Below are positions 53,530 to 64,000 of a stretch of 64,000 bases of DNA, one piece after another. Position 1 is the stretch's first letter; each line of letters begins with the position of its first letter. The DNA lies in assembly GCF_000176515.1 (NCBI RefSeq), contig NZ_ADAQ01000011.1, forward strand, positions 992,001 to 1,056,000, given 5' to 3'. Under the pieces are notes generated by a model, which saw only the letters and a program-made list of their open reading frames with translations, had not been told where the DNA came from and searched no databases. The translations under genes were made by a program, and so were the position numbers. This DNA comes from Grimontia hollisae CIP 101886. Its GTDB lineage: Bacteria; Pseudomonadota; Gammaproteobacteria; Enterobacterales; Vibrionaceae.

Positions 53530-54570
53530 TCACACATCCAAGTGGGCGGGGATGTTTGCCAGTGCCGCTTCCAACACCTCTGTGCCTGCCCCCGGCTTAT
53601 GGGCGTTTTCACTGATGTATCGACGCCACTGACGCGCACCGGGCATGTTTTGAAACAAGCCCAACATATGACGGCTGATGTGATTGAGATACGTGCCTTT
53701 ACTCAGCTCCGCTTCAATATATGGGAATATAGCCCTTACCGCCTCGCTGCGTTTAATGATTGGCGCATCACTGCCAAACAGGCGACTATCCACTTCTGCC
53801 AGTAAGTAAGGGCTTTGATATGCCTCTCGGCCAATCATCACACCATCCATAAATTTCAGATGCGCTTCGGCTTCTTCCAGCGATTTGATGCCGCCGTTGA
53901 TAGCCATAGTCAGGTGTGGGAAGTCTTTTTTCAGCTGGTATACACGCGGATAATCCAGTGGCGGGATTTCGCGGTTTTCTTTCGGGCTCAGGCCCGACAG
54001 CCAGGCTTTGCGTGCATGGATAGTGAAGTTGTCACAGCCACCTTTTTCGCTGACAGTGCGCACGAAATCGACCAGAAATTCGTAGCTGTCCTGATCGTCG
54101 ATACCAATGCGGGTTTTCACCGTCACGGGGATATCGACCACCTCTTTCATCGCAGCAACACACTGCGCCACCAACTCCGCCTCACCCATCAGACACGCAC
54201 CAAACCGGCCGTTTTGCACACGGTCAGACGGGCAGCCGACATTGAGGTTAATTTCATCATAGCCACGCTCGGCAGCCAGCTTGGCACAGGTTGCCAAATC
54301 TGCCGGGTTTGAGCCACCAAGTTGCAACGCGACAGGGTGTTCTTCCTCGTTAAACGCCAGAAAATCCCCTTTTCCGTGAATAATCGCCCCCGTGGTCACC
54401 ATCTCGGTATAAAGCAATGCATTCTTGGACAGAATACGGTGGAAATAGCGACAATGGCGGTCAGTCCAATCCAACATAGGAGCGACAGAAAAACGAGAAC
54501 TTGGAAATTTGCCGAGAGTTCCTTCTTTTTCAATAAGTTCCTTTGATACTGGATTGGTACTATTTTGCAT
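53530..54570 (-). CDS. dusA: tRNA-dihydrouridine(20/20a) synthase DusA
   Basis: 346 aa from the ATG at 54570; upstream in-frame starts give up to 371 aa. Reduces uridines 20/20a in tRNA with FMN and NADPH. Blocks visible: [72 protein letters not shown] (the catalytic Cys) and the C-terminal [20 protein letters not shown]. The first ~25 residues before RFSVAPM are unusual and may come from a mobile element: an integrase gene stands just upstream. Confidence 0.93.
   Translation of the reverse strand: MQNSTNPVSKELIEKEGTLGKFPSSRFSVAPMLDWTDRHCRYFHRILSKNALLYTEMVTTGAIIHGKGDFLAFNEEEHPVALQLGGSNPADLATCAKLAAERGYDEINLNVGCPSDRVQNGRFGACLMGEAELVAQCVAAMKEVVDIPVTVKTRIGIDDQDSYEFLVDFVRTVSEKGGCDNFTIHARKAWLSGLSPKENREIPPLDYPRVYQLKKDFPHLTMAINGGIKSLEEAEAHLKFMDGVMIGREAYQSPYLLAEVDSRLFGSDAPIIKRSEAVRAIFPYIEAELSKGTYLNHISRHMLGLFQNMPGARQWRRYISENAHKPGAGTEVLEAALANIPAHLDV
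54447..54459. repeat. Candidate attachment-site repeat inside dusA
   Basis: AGCGACAATGGCG, inside the DRHCR codons of dusA, recurs exactly at 57753-57765, close to zur. dusA 5' ends are a known target of a tyrosine integrase family. It could be the left boundary of the decayed element. The flanks beyond 13 bases do not match well, so the role is uncertain. Confidence 0.45.
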
Positions 54571-54584
54571 TGCTAACCCCATTC

Positions 54585-54762
54585 GTGCCCAATTTGGAGC
54601 ATTTCTGACCCTTCGTGGGCACGTATTGGCCCCAAAAATTGGCACGTTCAGCTTAAAAAATTAACGAGCCCAAAAAGCCCGCTTATTTGCAAAAGCCCTT
54701 TTCGAGTCGTGGTTTCATAAAAGAGCGCAGATTCTACATCAAGTTTGATCTGTGCCCAAATT
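54585..54762. promoter_or_regulatory. Cluster of GTGCCC/GGGCAC motifs, possible integrase arm sites
   Basis: GTGCCCAATTT at 54585-54595 and GTGCCCAAATT at 54752-54762 are near-identical. Inverted copies are GGGCAC near 54618 and TGGCAC near 54640. They lie between dusA and the integrase, where arm-type sites and the promoters of both genes are expected. Confidence 0.35.
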
Positions 54763-54775
54763 ATTGAGGTGCACG

Positions 54776-56350
<1,575 letters not shown>

Positions 56351-56358
56351 AAGCTCAA

Positions 56359-56658
56359 ATGAAGAAGCGAGTGCGGGAGATAACGAAGCGAAATCGAGGG
56401 AGAGAGCTAAAGGTTATGATAGCCGAGTTAACTCAATACCTAAGAGGTTGGCAACACTATTTCAAACTCGCCATATGTAAAAGCAGCATGCAGGGCTTGG
56501 ACGAATGGATACGACGACGGTTGAGATGCTACCGGCGAAAACAACGCAAACGCAGATACGGCATAGCGATATGGTTACAGCAGCAAGGAGTAACGGAGCG
56601 CAATGCCAAAAAAATGGTTCGAGGAGTTGGGTCTGTACTCGTTGCGAGAGGGATATGA
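56359..56658 (+). pseudogene. Group II intron maturase C-terminal fragment
   Basis: 99 codons matching the GIIM maturase region: LKVMIAELTQYLRGWQHYFKLA, then LDEWIRRRLRCYRRKQRKRR. The reverse transcriptase domain with its YADD motif is missing. It cannot be functional on its own. Confidence 0.82.
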
Positions 56659-56675
56659 GTCACTGAAAATATATT

Positions 56676-56746
56676 CGGAACCGCCGTATGCGACCCACGC
56701 TTGTACGGTGGTGTGAGAGGACGGAGGCCATGAGGCCTCCTCCTAC
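56676..56746 (+). ncRNA. Group II intron domains V and VI
   Basis: Domain V: GGAACCGCCGTATGCGACCC and GTACGGTGGTGTGAGAGG (about 56678-56720) pair as CCGCCGTA/TACGGTGG, with the conserved catalytic-stem layout. Domain VI: GAGGCC (56724-56729) pairs with GGCCTC (56733-56738), and the end is CTCCTACTCGAT. This is the conserved RNA at the 3' end of the intron. Confidence 0.72.
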
Positions 56747-56751
56747 TCGAT

Positions 56752-57342
<591 letters not shown>

Positions 57343-57452
57343 TTATTAATAGCTTTACCAGAACGGCAGGCACCATAAAAACTAAAAAACCAAAAAAAAC
57401 AAACTGAATAATCATGAAAAAACAACCTTACCTTCTGAATCAGGAGACAACA

Positions 57453-57730
57453 TGTAGTGGTTTAATAAACCCGGACACCATTAAAGGTGGTAAAGTCACC
57501 ACCAAAGATAGCGGTGTTCCATGACAAGACAGCGTCGTTTATTTTCCGCTGAATTCAAACTTGAAGCAGCATGCTTGGTGCTTGACCAGGGGTATTCCAT
57601 CCCCGAGGCGAGCCACTCTTTAAATATCGGGGAGACGGTACTCAGGCGTTGGGTCAAACAGCTTAAGCAAGAGCGTGGCGGTTGTACGCCTGCATCTAAA
57701 GCATTAACGCCAGAGCAGCAGAAAATTCAC
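57453..57730 (+). mobile_element. 5' fragment of an IS3-family insertion sequence
   Basis: Left inverted repeat TGTAGTGGTTTAATAAACCC begins at 57453 and continues CCGGACACC, matching the right end at 56350 in its outer bases. It covers the start of orfA. IS sequence seems to stop near 57730, about 20 bases before the repeat at 57753. Confidence 0.78.
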
Positions 57731-57844
57731 ATGCAGTTGGTTGCCAAATATCAGCGACAATGGCGAAAAGCGGCTACAATTACTGAAAGGCAAACCACGG
57801 TCACGGCATCATGGATGCGTGAACCGTTGGCTGTGTTAGAATGA
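57521..57844 (+). pseudogene. IS3-family OrfA, 3'-truncated and fused to unrelated sequence
   Basis: The first ~68 codons are a normal IS3 OrfA helix-turn-helix part (RRLFSAEFKLEAACLVLDQGYSIPEASHSLNIGETVLRRWVKQLKQERGG, in pieces) up to ALTPEQQKI. From about codon 70 the sequence leaves the family and runs into the zur upstream region. The usual programmed shift into OrfB is lost. Confidence 0.8.
57753..57765. repeat. Second copy of the candidate attachment repeat
   Basis: AGCGACAATGGCG, identical to 54447-54459 in dusA. It lies between the truncated orfA and zur, where the far end of a dusA element would be. The expected displaced dusA start codons to its right are not recognisable. Confidence 0.42.
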
Positions 57845-57871
57845 AGGCCTCAGCCTGATTTTTGAGGTCGT

Positions 57872-58330
57872 ATGGCCAATCTTTCACAATTAATTGCCCG
57901 GGCCCAATCACTTTGTGAACAGCGCGGTGTCCGACTGACCGCACAGCGAAAGCGGGTGTACGAGATTATTGTCCAGAGCAAACGGTCGATCAGTGCATAT
58001 GATTTGCTGGATATATTGCGCGAGACCGAGCCGCAAGCGAAGCCGCCCACGGTTTATCGGGCACTTGATTTTTTGCTTTCACAAGGTTTTGTGCACAAAG
58101 TGGAATCAACTAACAGCTTTATTGCTTGCTGCTTACCGGGCCACGAACAACATTGTTCACAGCTATTGATCTGTGATTCTTGTGGCGCCGTGGAAGAGTG
58201 TCATGCCGATGCGTTGTCGGTAGCTCTTCAGGCCAAAGCCCATCAGGTCGGCTTTGCGGTGAATCATCACGTAGTTGAAACACATGGAATCTGTCACACC
58301 TGCCAGGTGGCGACACGAAAAATGCAGTAG
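57872..58330 (+). CDS. zur: Zinc uptake regulator Zur
   Basis: 152 aa Fur-family repressor that shuts off zinc uptake genes when zinc is plentiful. DNA-binding N-terminal part: RLTAQRKRVYEIIVQSKRSISAYDLLDILRETEPQAKPPTVYRALDFLLSQGFVHKVES, in pieces. Zinc sites: CDSCGAVEECH and the C-terminal CHTC, plus FIACCLPGHEQHCSQLL. In E. coli zur lies near dusA and pspG; here the decayed element separates them. cheX follows after 17 bases. Confidence 0.93.
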   Translation: MANLSQLIARAQSLCEQRGVRLTAQRKRVYEIIVQSKRSISAYDLLDILRETEPQAKPPTVYRALDFLLSQGFVHKVESTNSFIACCLPGHEQHCSQLLICDSCGAVEECHADALSVALQAKAHQVGFAVNHHVVETHGICHTCQVATRKMQ

Positions 58331-58347
58331 GACGGTAAATAACAATT

Positions 58348-58809
58348 ATGCGCGCTGAATTTGTAAACCCTTTTTTGTCTTCATTAGTGAACGTGCTGAC
58401 CACCATGGCGCAACTGGAAGTGACGCCCAAAAAACCTCAGCTGAAGAAATCAGAAGTGGCAAAAGGCGATGTGTCAGGCCTGATTGGTATGGTTGGCCCG
58501 AAAACCAAAGGCTCGTTTTCTGTCACCTTTGAAGAGCCACTGGCACTGGAGATCATGAGTCGGATGCTGGGTGAACGCCCAACAACGATCGATGCGGATG
58601 TGACCGACATGGTTGGTGAGATCACCAACATGGTGACCGGCGGTGCCAAGCGCCTTCTAGCAGAAAAAGGCTTCGATTTTGATATGGCGACCCCGATCGT
58701 GGTTTCTGGACGTGATCATACCATCGCCCACAAAAGCGAGGGGCAAATCATTATCATGCCTTTCGAATCAGAATTCGGCCGCGCCTACATCGAAATTTGC
58801 TTCGATTAA
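58348..58809 (+). CDS. cheX: CheX-family chemotaxis phosphatase-like protein
   Basis: 153 aa. CheX/CheC-like fold with the E-x2-N catalytic motif in DMVGEITNMVTGGAKRLLAEKGF. CheX removes phosphate from CheY. The flanking GMVGPKTKGSFSVTFEEPLALEIMSRML and GQIIIMPFESEFGRAYIEICF are typical of the vibrio stand-alone version. It is 17 bases from zur and separated from other chemotaxis genes, so its partner is not known. A strong terminator follows. Confidence 0.86.
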   Translation: MRAEFVNPFLSSLVNVLTTMAQLEVTPKKPQLKKSEVAKGDVSGLIGMVGPKTKGSFSVTFEEPLALEIMSRMLGERPTTIDADVTDMVGEITNMVTGGAKRLLAEKGFDFDMATPIVVSGRDHTIAHKSEGQIIIMPFESEFGRAYIEICFD

Positions 58810-58823
58810 GCAAGTGTCCGTAA

Positions 58824-58849
58824 AAAAACGCCGCAATTGCGGCGTTTTT
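58824..58849. terminator. Bidirectional terminator between cheX and pgi
   Basis: AAAAACGCCGCAA (58824-58836) directly meets TTGCGGCGTTTTT (58837-58849), a perfect palindrome with A/T tracts at both ends. Genes converge on it. Confidence 0.9.
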
Positions 58850-58867
58850 GCTCTTAGCAACCGGCGC

Positions 58868-60873
<2,006 letters not shown>

Positions 60874-61293
60874 ATGTGGATACAAAAAACCATTAGCCTT
60901 CGCTCCCGTGCTCGAGGTTTTCATCTCATTACGGATGAAGTGGTTCAGCAATTACCTGAGATTCAACGCTTGGATGTGGGACTGATGAGCCTGTTTATCC
61001 AACATACATCGGCAAGCCTGACATTGAATGAAAACGCCGATCCGACCGTGCGCAGTGATATGGAAGCCCATTTCAACCAGTTTGTGCCTGAGTGCGCCCC
61101 GTATTACCGCCATACCTATGAAGGTGACGACGATATGCCTGCACACATCAAGGCATCATTGTTGGGTGCCAGTTTGACAATCCCTATCAGCAAGGGCCGG
61201 TTGGCGCTCGGCACCTGGCAAGGTATTTATCTCGGTGAACACCGCGATTGTGGAGGATCACGTCGGGTCGTTGTGACCATTCAAGGGGAATAA
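60874..61293 (+). CDS. yjbQ: YjbQ family (UPF0047) protein
   Basis: 139 aa, full length. E. coli YjbQ has weak thiamine-phosphate synthase activity; the main role is unknown. Family blocks: [64 protein letters not shown] and [25 protein letters not shown]. The ribosome site is weak. In E. coli yjbQ is also in this chromosomal region. Confidence 0.9.
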   Translation: MWIQKTISLRSRARGFHLITDEVVQQLPEIQRLDVGLMSLFIQHTSASLTLNENADPTVRSDMEAHFNQFVPECAPYYRHTYEGDDDMPAHIKASLLGASLTIPISKGRLALGTWQGIYLGEHRDCGGSRRVVVTIQGE

Positions 61294-61300
61294 AATCACT

Positions 61301-61326
61301 AAAGCCGCAACCTGGATTGCGGCTTT
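61301..61326. terminator. Bidirectional terminator between yjbQ and alr
   Basis: AAAGCCGCAA (61301-61310), a six-base loop, then TTGCGGCTTT (61317-61326). The genes converge. Confidence 0.85.
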
Positions 61327-61334
61327 CAGTTTCA

Positions 61335-62411
61335 TTATTGATAAACAATGTGGACACGGGATGTGAGGTTAGTGACAAGCTCATAACCAATGGTACCGAC
61401 ATGACGGGCGATTTCTTCAACCGGAAGCCCTTCACCCCACATGATCACTTCATCACCAACGCTATCTGTTGAATCGGGCCCCAGGTCGACCGTGATCATG
61501 TCCATTGAAACACGCCCTGCCAACGGCACCCGCCGGCCATTCACCAGTACAGGCGTGCCATCCGGCGCAACACGTGGATAGCCATCACCATAGCCGATTG
61601 CCACCACACCCAGTTGGGTATCTCGCTCTGCCACCCAACGACCACTATAACCCACGGCTTCGCCTTTTTTGACCTCCCGCACCGCAATCAGGCTGGACGT
61701 CATCGTCATTGCAGGTTTCAAGCCAAAGTCTTGACCGCACCGCGCCGCCACAGGGGAAATCCCATACAAGCTGATACCTGGGCGAACGAAATCAAAATGG
61801 CTATCCGGCCACATCAGACTACCGGAAGAGGCGGCTAGGGATTTATACCCCGGCTGACTAACGGTGAGTTCATTAAACAATGCAATTTGCTGCGGGGTCA
61901 CTGGTTTGTCCAATTCATCGGCACAGCCAAAATGACTCATGAAATTCAGCGGCTTGGCAACATTAGGGCTGGCATTCAGGCGTTCTATAAACTCTGAGAC
62001 ATGTTCCGGACGCACACCCAACCGGTGCATACCGGTGTCAATTTTCAGCCACACATGTAACGGCTGCCTGAGAGTCGCTTTTTCCAGAGCTTCCAGTTGC
62101 TCAATACAATGCACTGCGGTTTGCAGGTTATGCGCTTCCAGAGCTGGCAAATCTGCCCACGAGAAAAACCCTTCCAGCAATAGGATAGGATTCTCAATCC
62201 CACCTTTACGGAGGCTGACCGCTTCTTCCAGACGGGCAACGCCAAAGCCATCCGTCTGGGTAGAAAGCGCTTTTGCCACCGGCAGAAGCCCATGTCCATA
62301 CCCATTGGCTTTGATCGCCGCCCAGGTCCGGCTGTTAGGCGCCATCGCGCGGATAATCTCAATATTGTGGTTTAAGGCAGCCATATGGATGACTGCAGTT
62401 GCCGCTTTCAT
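61335..62411 (-). CDS. alr: Alanine racemase
   Basis: 358 aa. PLP enzyme making D-alanine for the cell wall. The PLP lysine is Lys34 in [19 protein letters not shown], with Gly in place of the usual Ala in KANAYGHG. Other blocks: [31 protein letters not shown] (Tyr region), [13 protein letters not shown] and YELVTNL. It follows dnaB after 12 bases, so the dnaB-alr pair is one operon, as in many gammaproteobacteria. Confidence 0.95.
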   Translation of the reverse strand: MKAATAVIHMAALNHNIEIIRAMAPNSRTWAAIKANGYGHGLLPVAKALSTQTDGFGVARLEEAVSLRKGGIENPILLLEGFFSWADLPALEAHNLQTAVHCIEQLEALEKATLRQPLHVWLKIDTGMHRLGVRPEHVSEFIERLNASPNVAKPLNFMSHFGCADELDKPVTPQQIALFNELTVSQPGYKSLAASSGSLMWPDSHFDFVRPGISLYGISPVAARCGQDFGLKPAMTMTSSLIAVREVKKGEAVGYSGRWVAERDTQLGVVAIGYGDGYPRVAPDGTPVLVNGRRVPLAGRVSMDMITVDLGPDSTDSVGDEVIMWGEGLPVEEIARHVGTIGYELVTNLTSRVHIVYQ

Positions 62412-62423
62412 AACACCTCGCGG

Positions 62424-63833
62424 TTATTCTTCATCAAATGCGGGGCCCGCGTAGTTGTCGAAGCGAGAATATTGTCCCTGGAAGGTCAGGCGTACACTGC
62501 CGATCGGGCCGTTACGCTGCTTACCAATGATGATTTCCGCGATTCCTTTCAACGGGCTTTCTGGGTTGTACACCTCATCACGGTAAATAAACATGATAAG
62601 GTCAGCGTCCTGCTCGATGGCGCCTGATTCACGTAAGTCAGAGTTAACCGGACGTTTGTCAGCACGTTGCTCCAACGAACGGTTAAGCTGCGACAGTGCC
62701 ACAACAGGCACATTCAATTCTTTTGCCAGCGCCTTGAGCGAGCGGCTGATCTCGGCGATCTCAAGAGTACGGTTATCCTGCAGGCCAGGCACACGCATCA
62801 GCTGGAGATAGTCAACCATGATCATGGAAAGTCCACCGTGCTCACGCGCCACACGACGGGCCCGGGAGCGCACTTCGGTTGGTGTAAGGCCTGAGCTGTC
62901 GTCGATGTACATGTTCTTCTTCTGCATCAGAATCCCCATGGTCGACGAAATGCGTGCCCAGTCTTCGTCATCCAGCTGACCGGTACGGATCTTAGTCTGG
63001 TCAACGCGGGAAAGCGACGCCAGCATACGCATCATCAATTGTTCAGCAGGCATCTCCAACGAGAAGATCAGTACGGGCTTTTCCTGATCCATGGCCGCGT
63101 TTTCACACAGGTTCATCGCAAACGTGGTTTTACCCATGGAAGGACGGGCAGCGACGATGATGAGGTCTGAGCCTTGCAGGCCAGCCGTCTTCTTGTTCAG
63201 GTCAGTAAAACCAGTCGACACACCGGTTACACCATCTTGTGGTGACTTAAACAGGAGCTCGATACGCTCAAGGGTTTTCGACAATACATTGTCGATGCTT
63301 TGTGGCCCTTCATTTTCAGAGGTCCGTGATTCGGCGATAGCGAAGACTTTACTTTCTGCCATGTCGAGCAGGTCTTCAGAGGTGCGACCATCCGGTTCAT
63401 ACCCTGCATCAGCAATTTCGTTTGCCACGCTGATAAGGTTACGCACCATAGCACGCTCACGGACGATATCGGCATACGCGACAATATTTGCTGCACTGGG
63501 GGTGTTCTTCGCCAGCTCTGCCAGATACGCAAAGCCACCCACATCCTCAAGCTGGCTGTGCTTTTCAAGGTGCTCCGAAAGGGTAATCAGGTCAAGTGGC
63601 ATACCCGCATCCAACAGCTGCTTGGTGCTTTCAAAAATCAGGCGGTGGGGACGACTGTAAAAGTCAGCAGCGACCACTTTTTCCGCTACGCTGTCCCAAC
63701 GCTCATTGTCGAGCATCAGGCCGCCCAATACAGACTGTTCAGCCTCCAGAGAATGCGGTGGCACTTTCAGGGCATCCACTTGACGATCTTTGGGTTTGCT
63801 GGAGTTGAATTGCTTGCTGCGTTGCTCTGCCAT
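62424..63833 (-). CDS. dnaB: Replicative DNA helicase DnaB
   Basis: 469 aa. Ring helicase that unwinds DNA at the fork. N-terminal domain: VPPHSLEAEQSVLGGLMLDNERWD. RecA-like C-terminal part: Walker A AARPSMGKTTFAMN, Walker B-type MVDYLQLMR, and PVVALSQLNRSLEQRADKRPVNSDLRESGAIEQDADLIMF, split as two known blocks. No intein is present. It precedes alr. Confidence 0.98.
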   Translation of the reverse strand: MAEQRSKQFNSSKPKDRQVDALKVPPHSLEAEQSVLGGLMLDNERWDSVAEKVVAADFYSRPHRLIFESTKQLLDAGMPLDLITLSEHLEKHSQLEDVGGFAYLAELAKNTPSAANIVAYADIVRERAMVRNLISVANEIADAGYEPDGRTSEDLLDMAESKVFAIAESRTSENEGPQSIDNVLSKTLERIELLFKSPQDGVTGVSTGFTDLNKKTAGLQGSDLIIVAARPSMGKTTFAMNLCENAAMDQEKPVLIFSLEMPAEQLMMRMLASLSRVDQTKIRTGQLDDEDWARISSTMGILMQKKNMYIDDSSGLTPTEVRSRARRVAREHGGLSMIMVDYLQLMRVPGLQDNRTLEIAEISRSLKALAKELNVPVVALSQLNRSLEQRADKRPVNSDLRESGAIEQDADLIMFIYRDEVYNPESPLKGIAEIIIGKQRNGPIGSVRLTFQGQYSRFDNYAGPAFDEE

Positions 63834-64000
63834 ATTACCTATTACCTTGTCGATTCGACCGACATTATACCCAGAACATCTGGAGAATAACTATCGGTAG
63901 GGTCTTGTTAACCTTTTGTTTGATAATTTCACGTCTTGCTGACGAAAGGCGAGGAGATTCAGATAAAATGTGGCTTCTGCTGTGGCAATGGTAATATCAA
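63834..64000. promoter_or_regulatory. Upstream region of dnaB
   Basis: 167 bases at the right edge. It should carry the dnaB promoter. No gene or clear terminator is visible. Confidence 0.35.

Larger units (their letters stand above)
56351..56750 (+). mobile_element. 3' fragment of a group II intron
   Basis: Holds the C-terminal end of the intron-encoded reverse transcriptase/maturase and the intron's domain V and VI RNA. The 5' end of the intron and most of the RT are missing. It begins right where the IS3-family right end stops and ends at the stop codon of the orphan gene. Confidence 0.78.

Noticed and set aside
57766-57871. Displaced original dusA start next to zur
   Set aside because: Expected if the 13-base repeat is a true attachment site, but the sequence beyond the repeat does not encode VAPMxDWTD in any frame. 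It may have been lost, or the repeat may be chance.

Overview
The window reads as the chromosome of a marine gammaproteobacterium of the family Vibrionaceae, probably of the Grimontia/Enterovibrio/Photobacterium type. This rests on recognised gene sets: the tamB-tamA-msrA-ytfK-ytfJ and cpdB/ytfB/fklB neighbourhood, a TIGR03899-type protein found mainly in vibrios, a stand-alone CheX, and pspG-dusA-zur/pgi/alr/dnaB. No rRNA, tRNA or CRISPR array was seen. The genus is inferred.

Layout. (1) 1-7.2 kb: tamB (runs off the left edge), tamA, msrA, ytfK, ytfJ, an unlisted 29-aa membrane microprotein and a TIGR03899-like protein. (2) 7.2-13.4 kb: a minus-strand sulfate assimilation operon in the order cysG-cysD-cysN-SLC13 permease-cysC, with a 20-bp tandem duplication in its leader. 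(3) 13.7-17.8 kb: cpdB, elaA, ytfB/oapA and fklB. (4) 17.8-25.9 kb: the first half of a PQQ (pyrroloquinoline quinone) island. A LysR regulator is divergent from three 'quinoprotein relay' genes (a CxxxCW protein, a Zn metallohydrolase and a SoxYZ-like carrier). Then come a XoxF-type methanol dehydrogenase, a blue-copper protein, a secreted four-cysteine protein of unknown function, a XoxJ-like binding protein and a DUF2380-like protein. (5) 26-30.3 kb: cysJIH. (6) 30.5-52.2 kb: the second half of the PQQ island. It holds a NosP/NahK-like FIST protein plus hybrid kinase, an ErbR/AgmR-like response regulator, pqqA-B-C-D-E plus a PqqF-like M16 peptidase, a NosR-like flavin/Fe-S membrane protein, an aldehyde dehydrogenase, a second PQQ alcohol dehydrogenase with its binding protein and cytochrome c550, and a four-gene PQQ-associated ABC set. 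(7) 52.3-54.6 kb: an outer-membrane barrel gene, pspG with a sigma-54-like promoter, and dusA. (8) 54.4-57.8 kb: a decayed mobile element at the 5' end of dusA, holding a truncated tyrosine integrase, two permuted fragments of an IS3-family element, the 3' end of a group II intron and one AT-rich orphan gene. (9) 57.9-64 kb: zur, cheX, pgi, yjbQ, alr and dnaB.

How it fits together. The island encodes making PQQ, oxidising alcohols in the periplasm with two quinoproteins, passing electrons to a cupredoxin or a c-type cytochrome, oxidising the aldehyde, and handling alcohol or product by ABC transport. Both quinoproteins carry the extra aspartate two residues after the catalytic aspartate that marks lanthanide-dependent enzymes. 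No calcium-type enzyme is present in the window. The kinase/response-regulator group next to pqq resembles the Pseudomonas Erc/Ped regulators. Its FIST partner resembles the nitric-oxide sensor NosP, which suggests, but does not show, a link from NO to alcohol oxidation. In Escherichia coli the left block (tam/ytf/cpdB/fklB) and the right block (pspG/dusA/zur/pgi/alr/dnaB) are separate conserved neighbourhoods. The cys and PQQ clusters lie within and between them here.

All calls rest on reading translated sequence and motifs; no database search was run.
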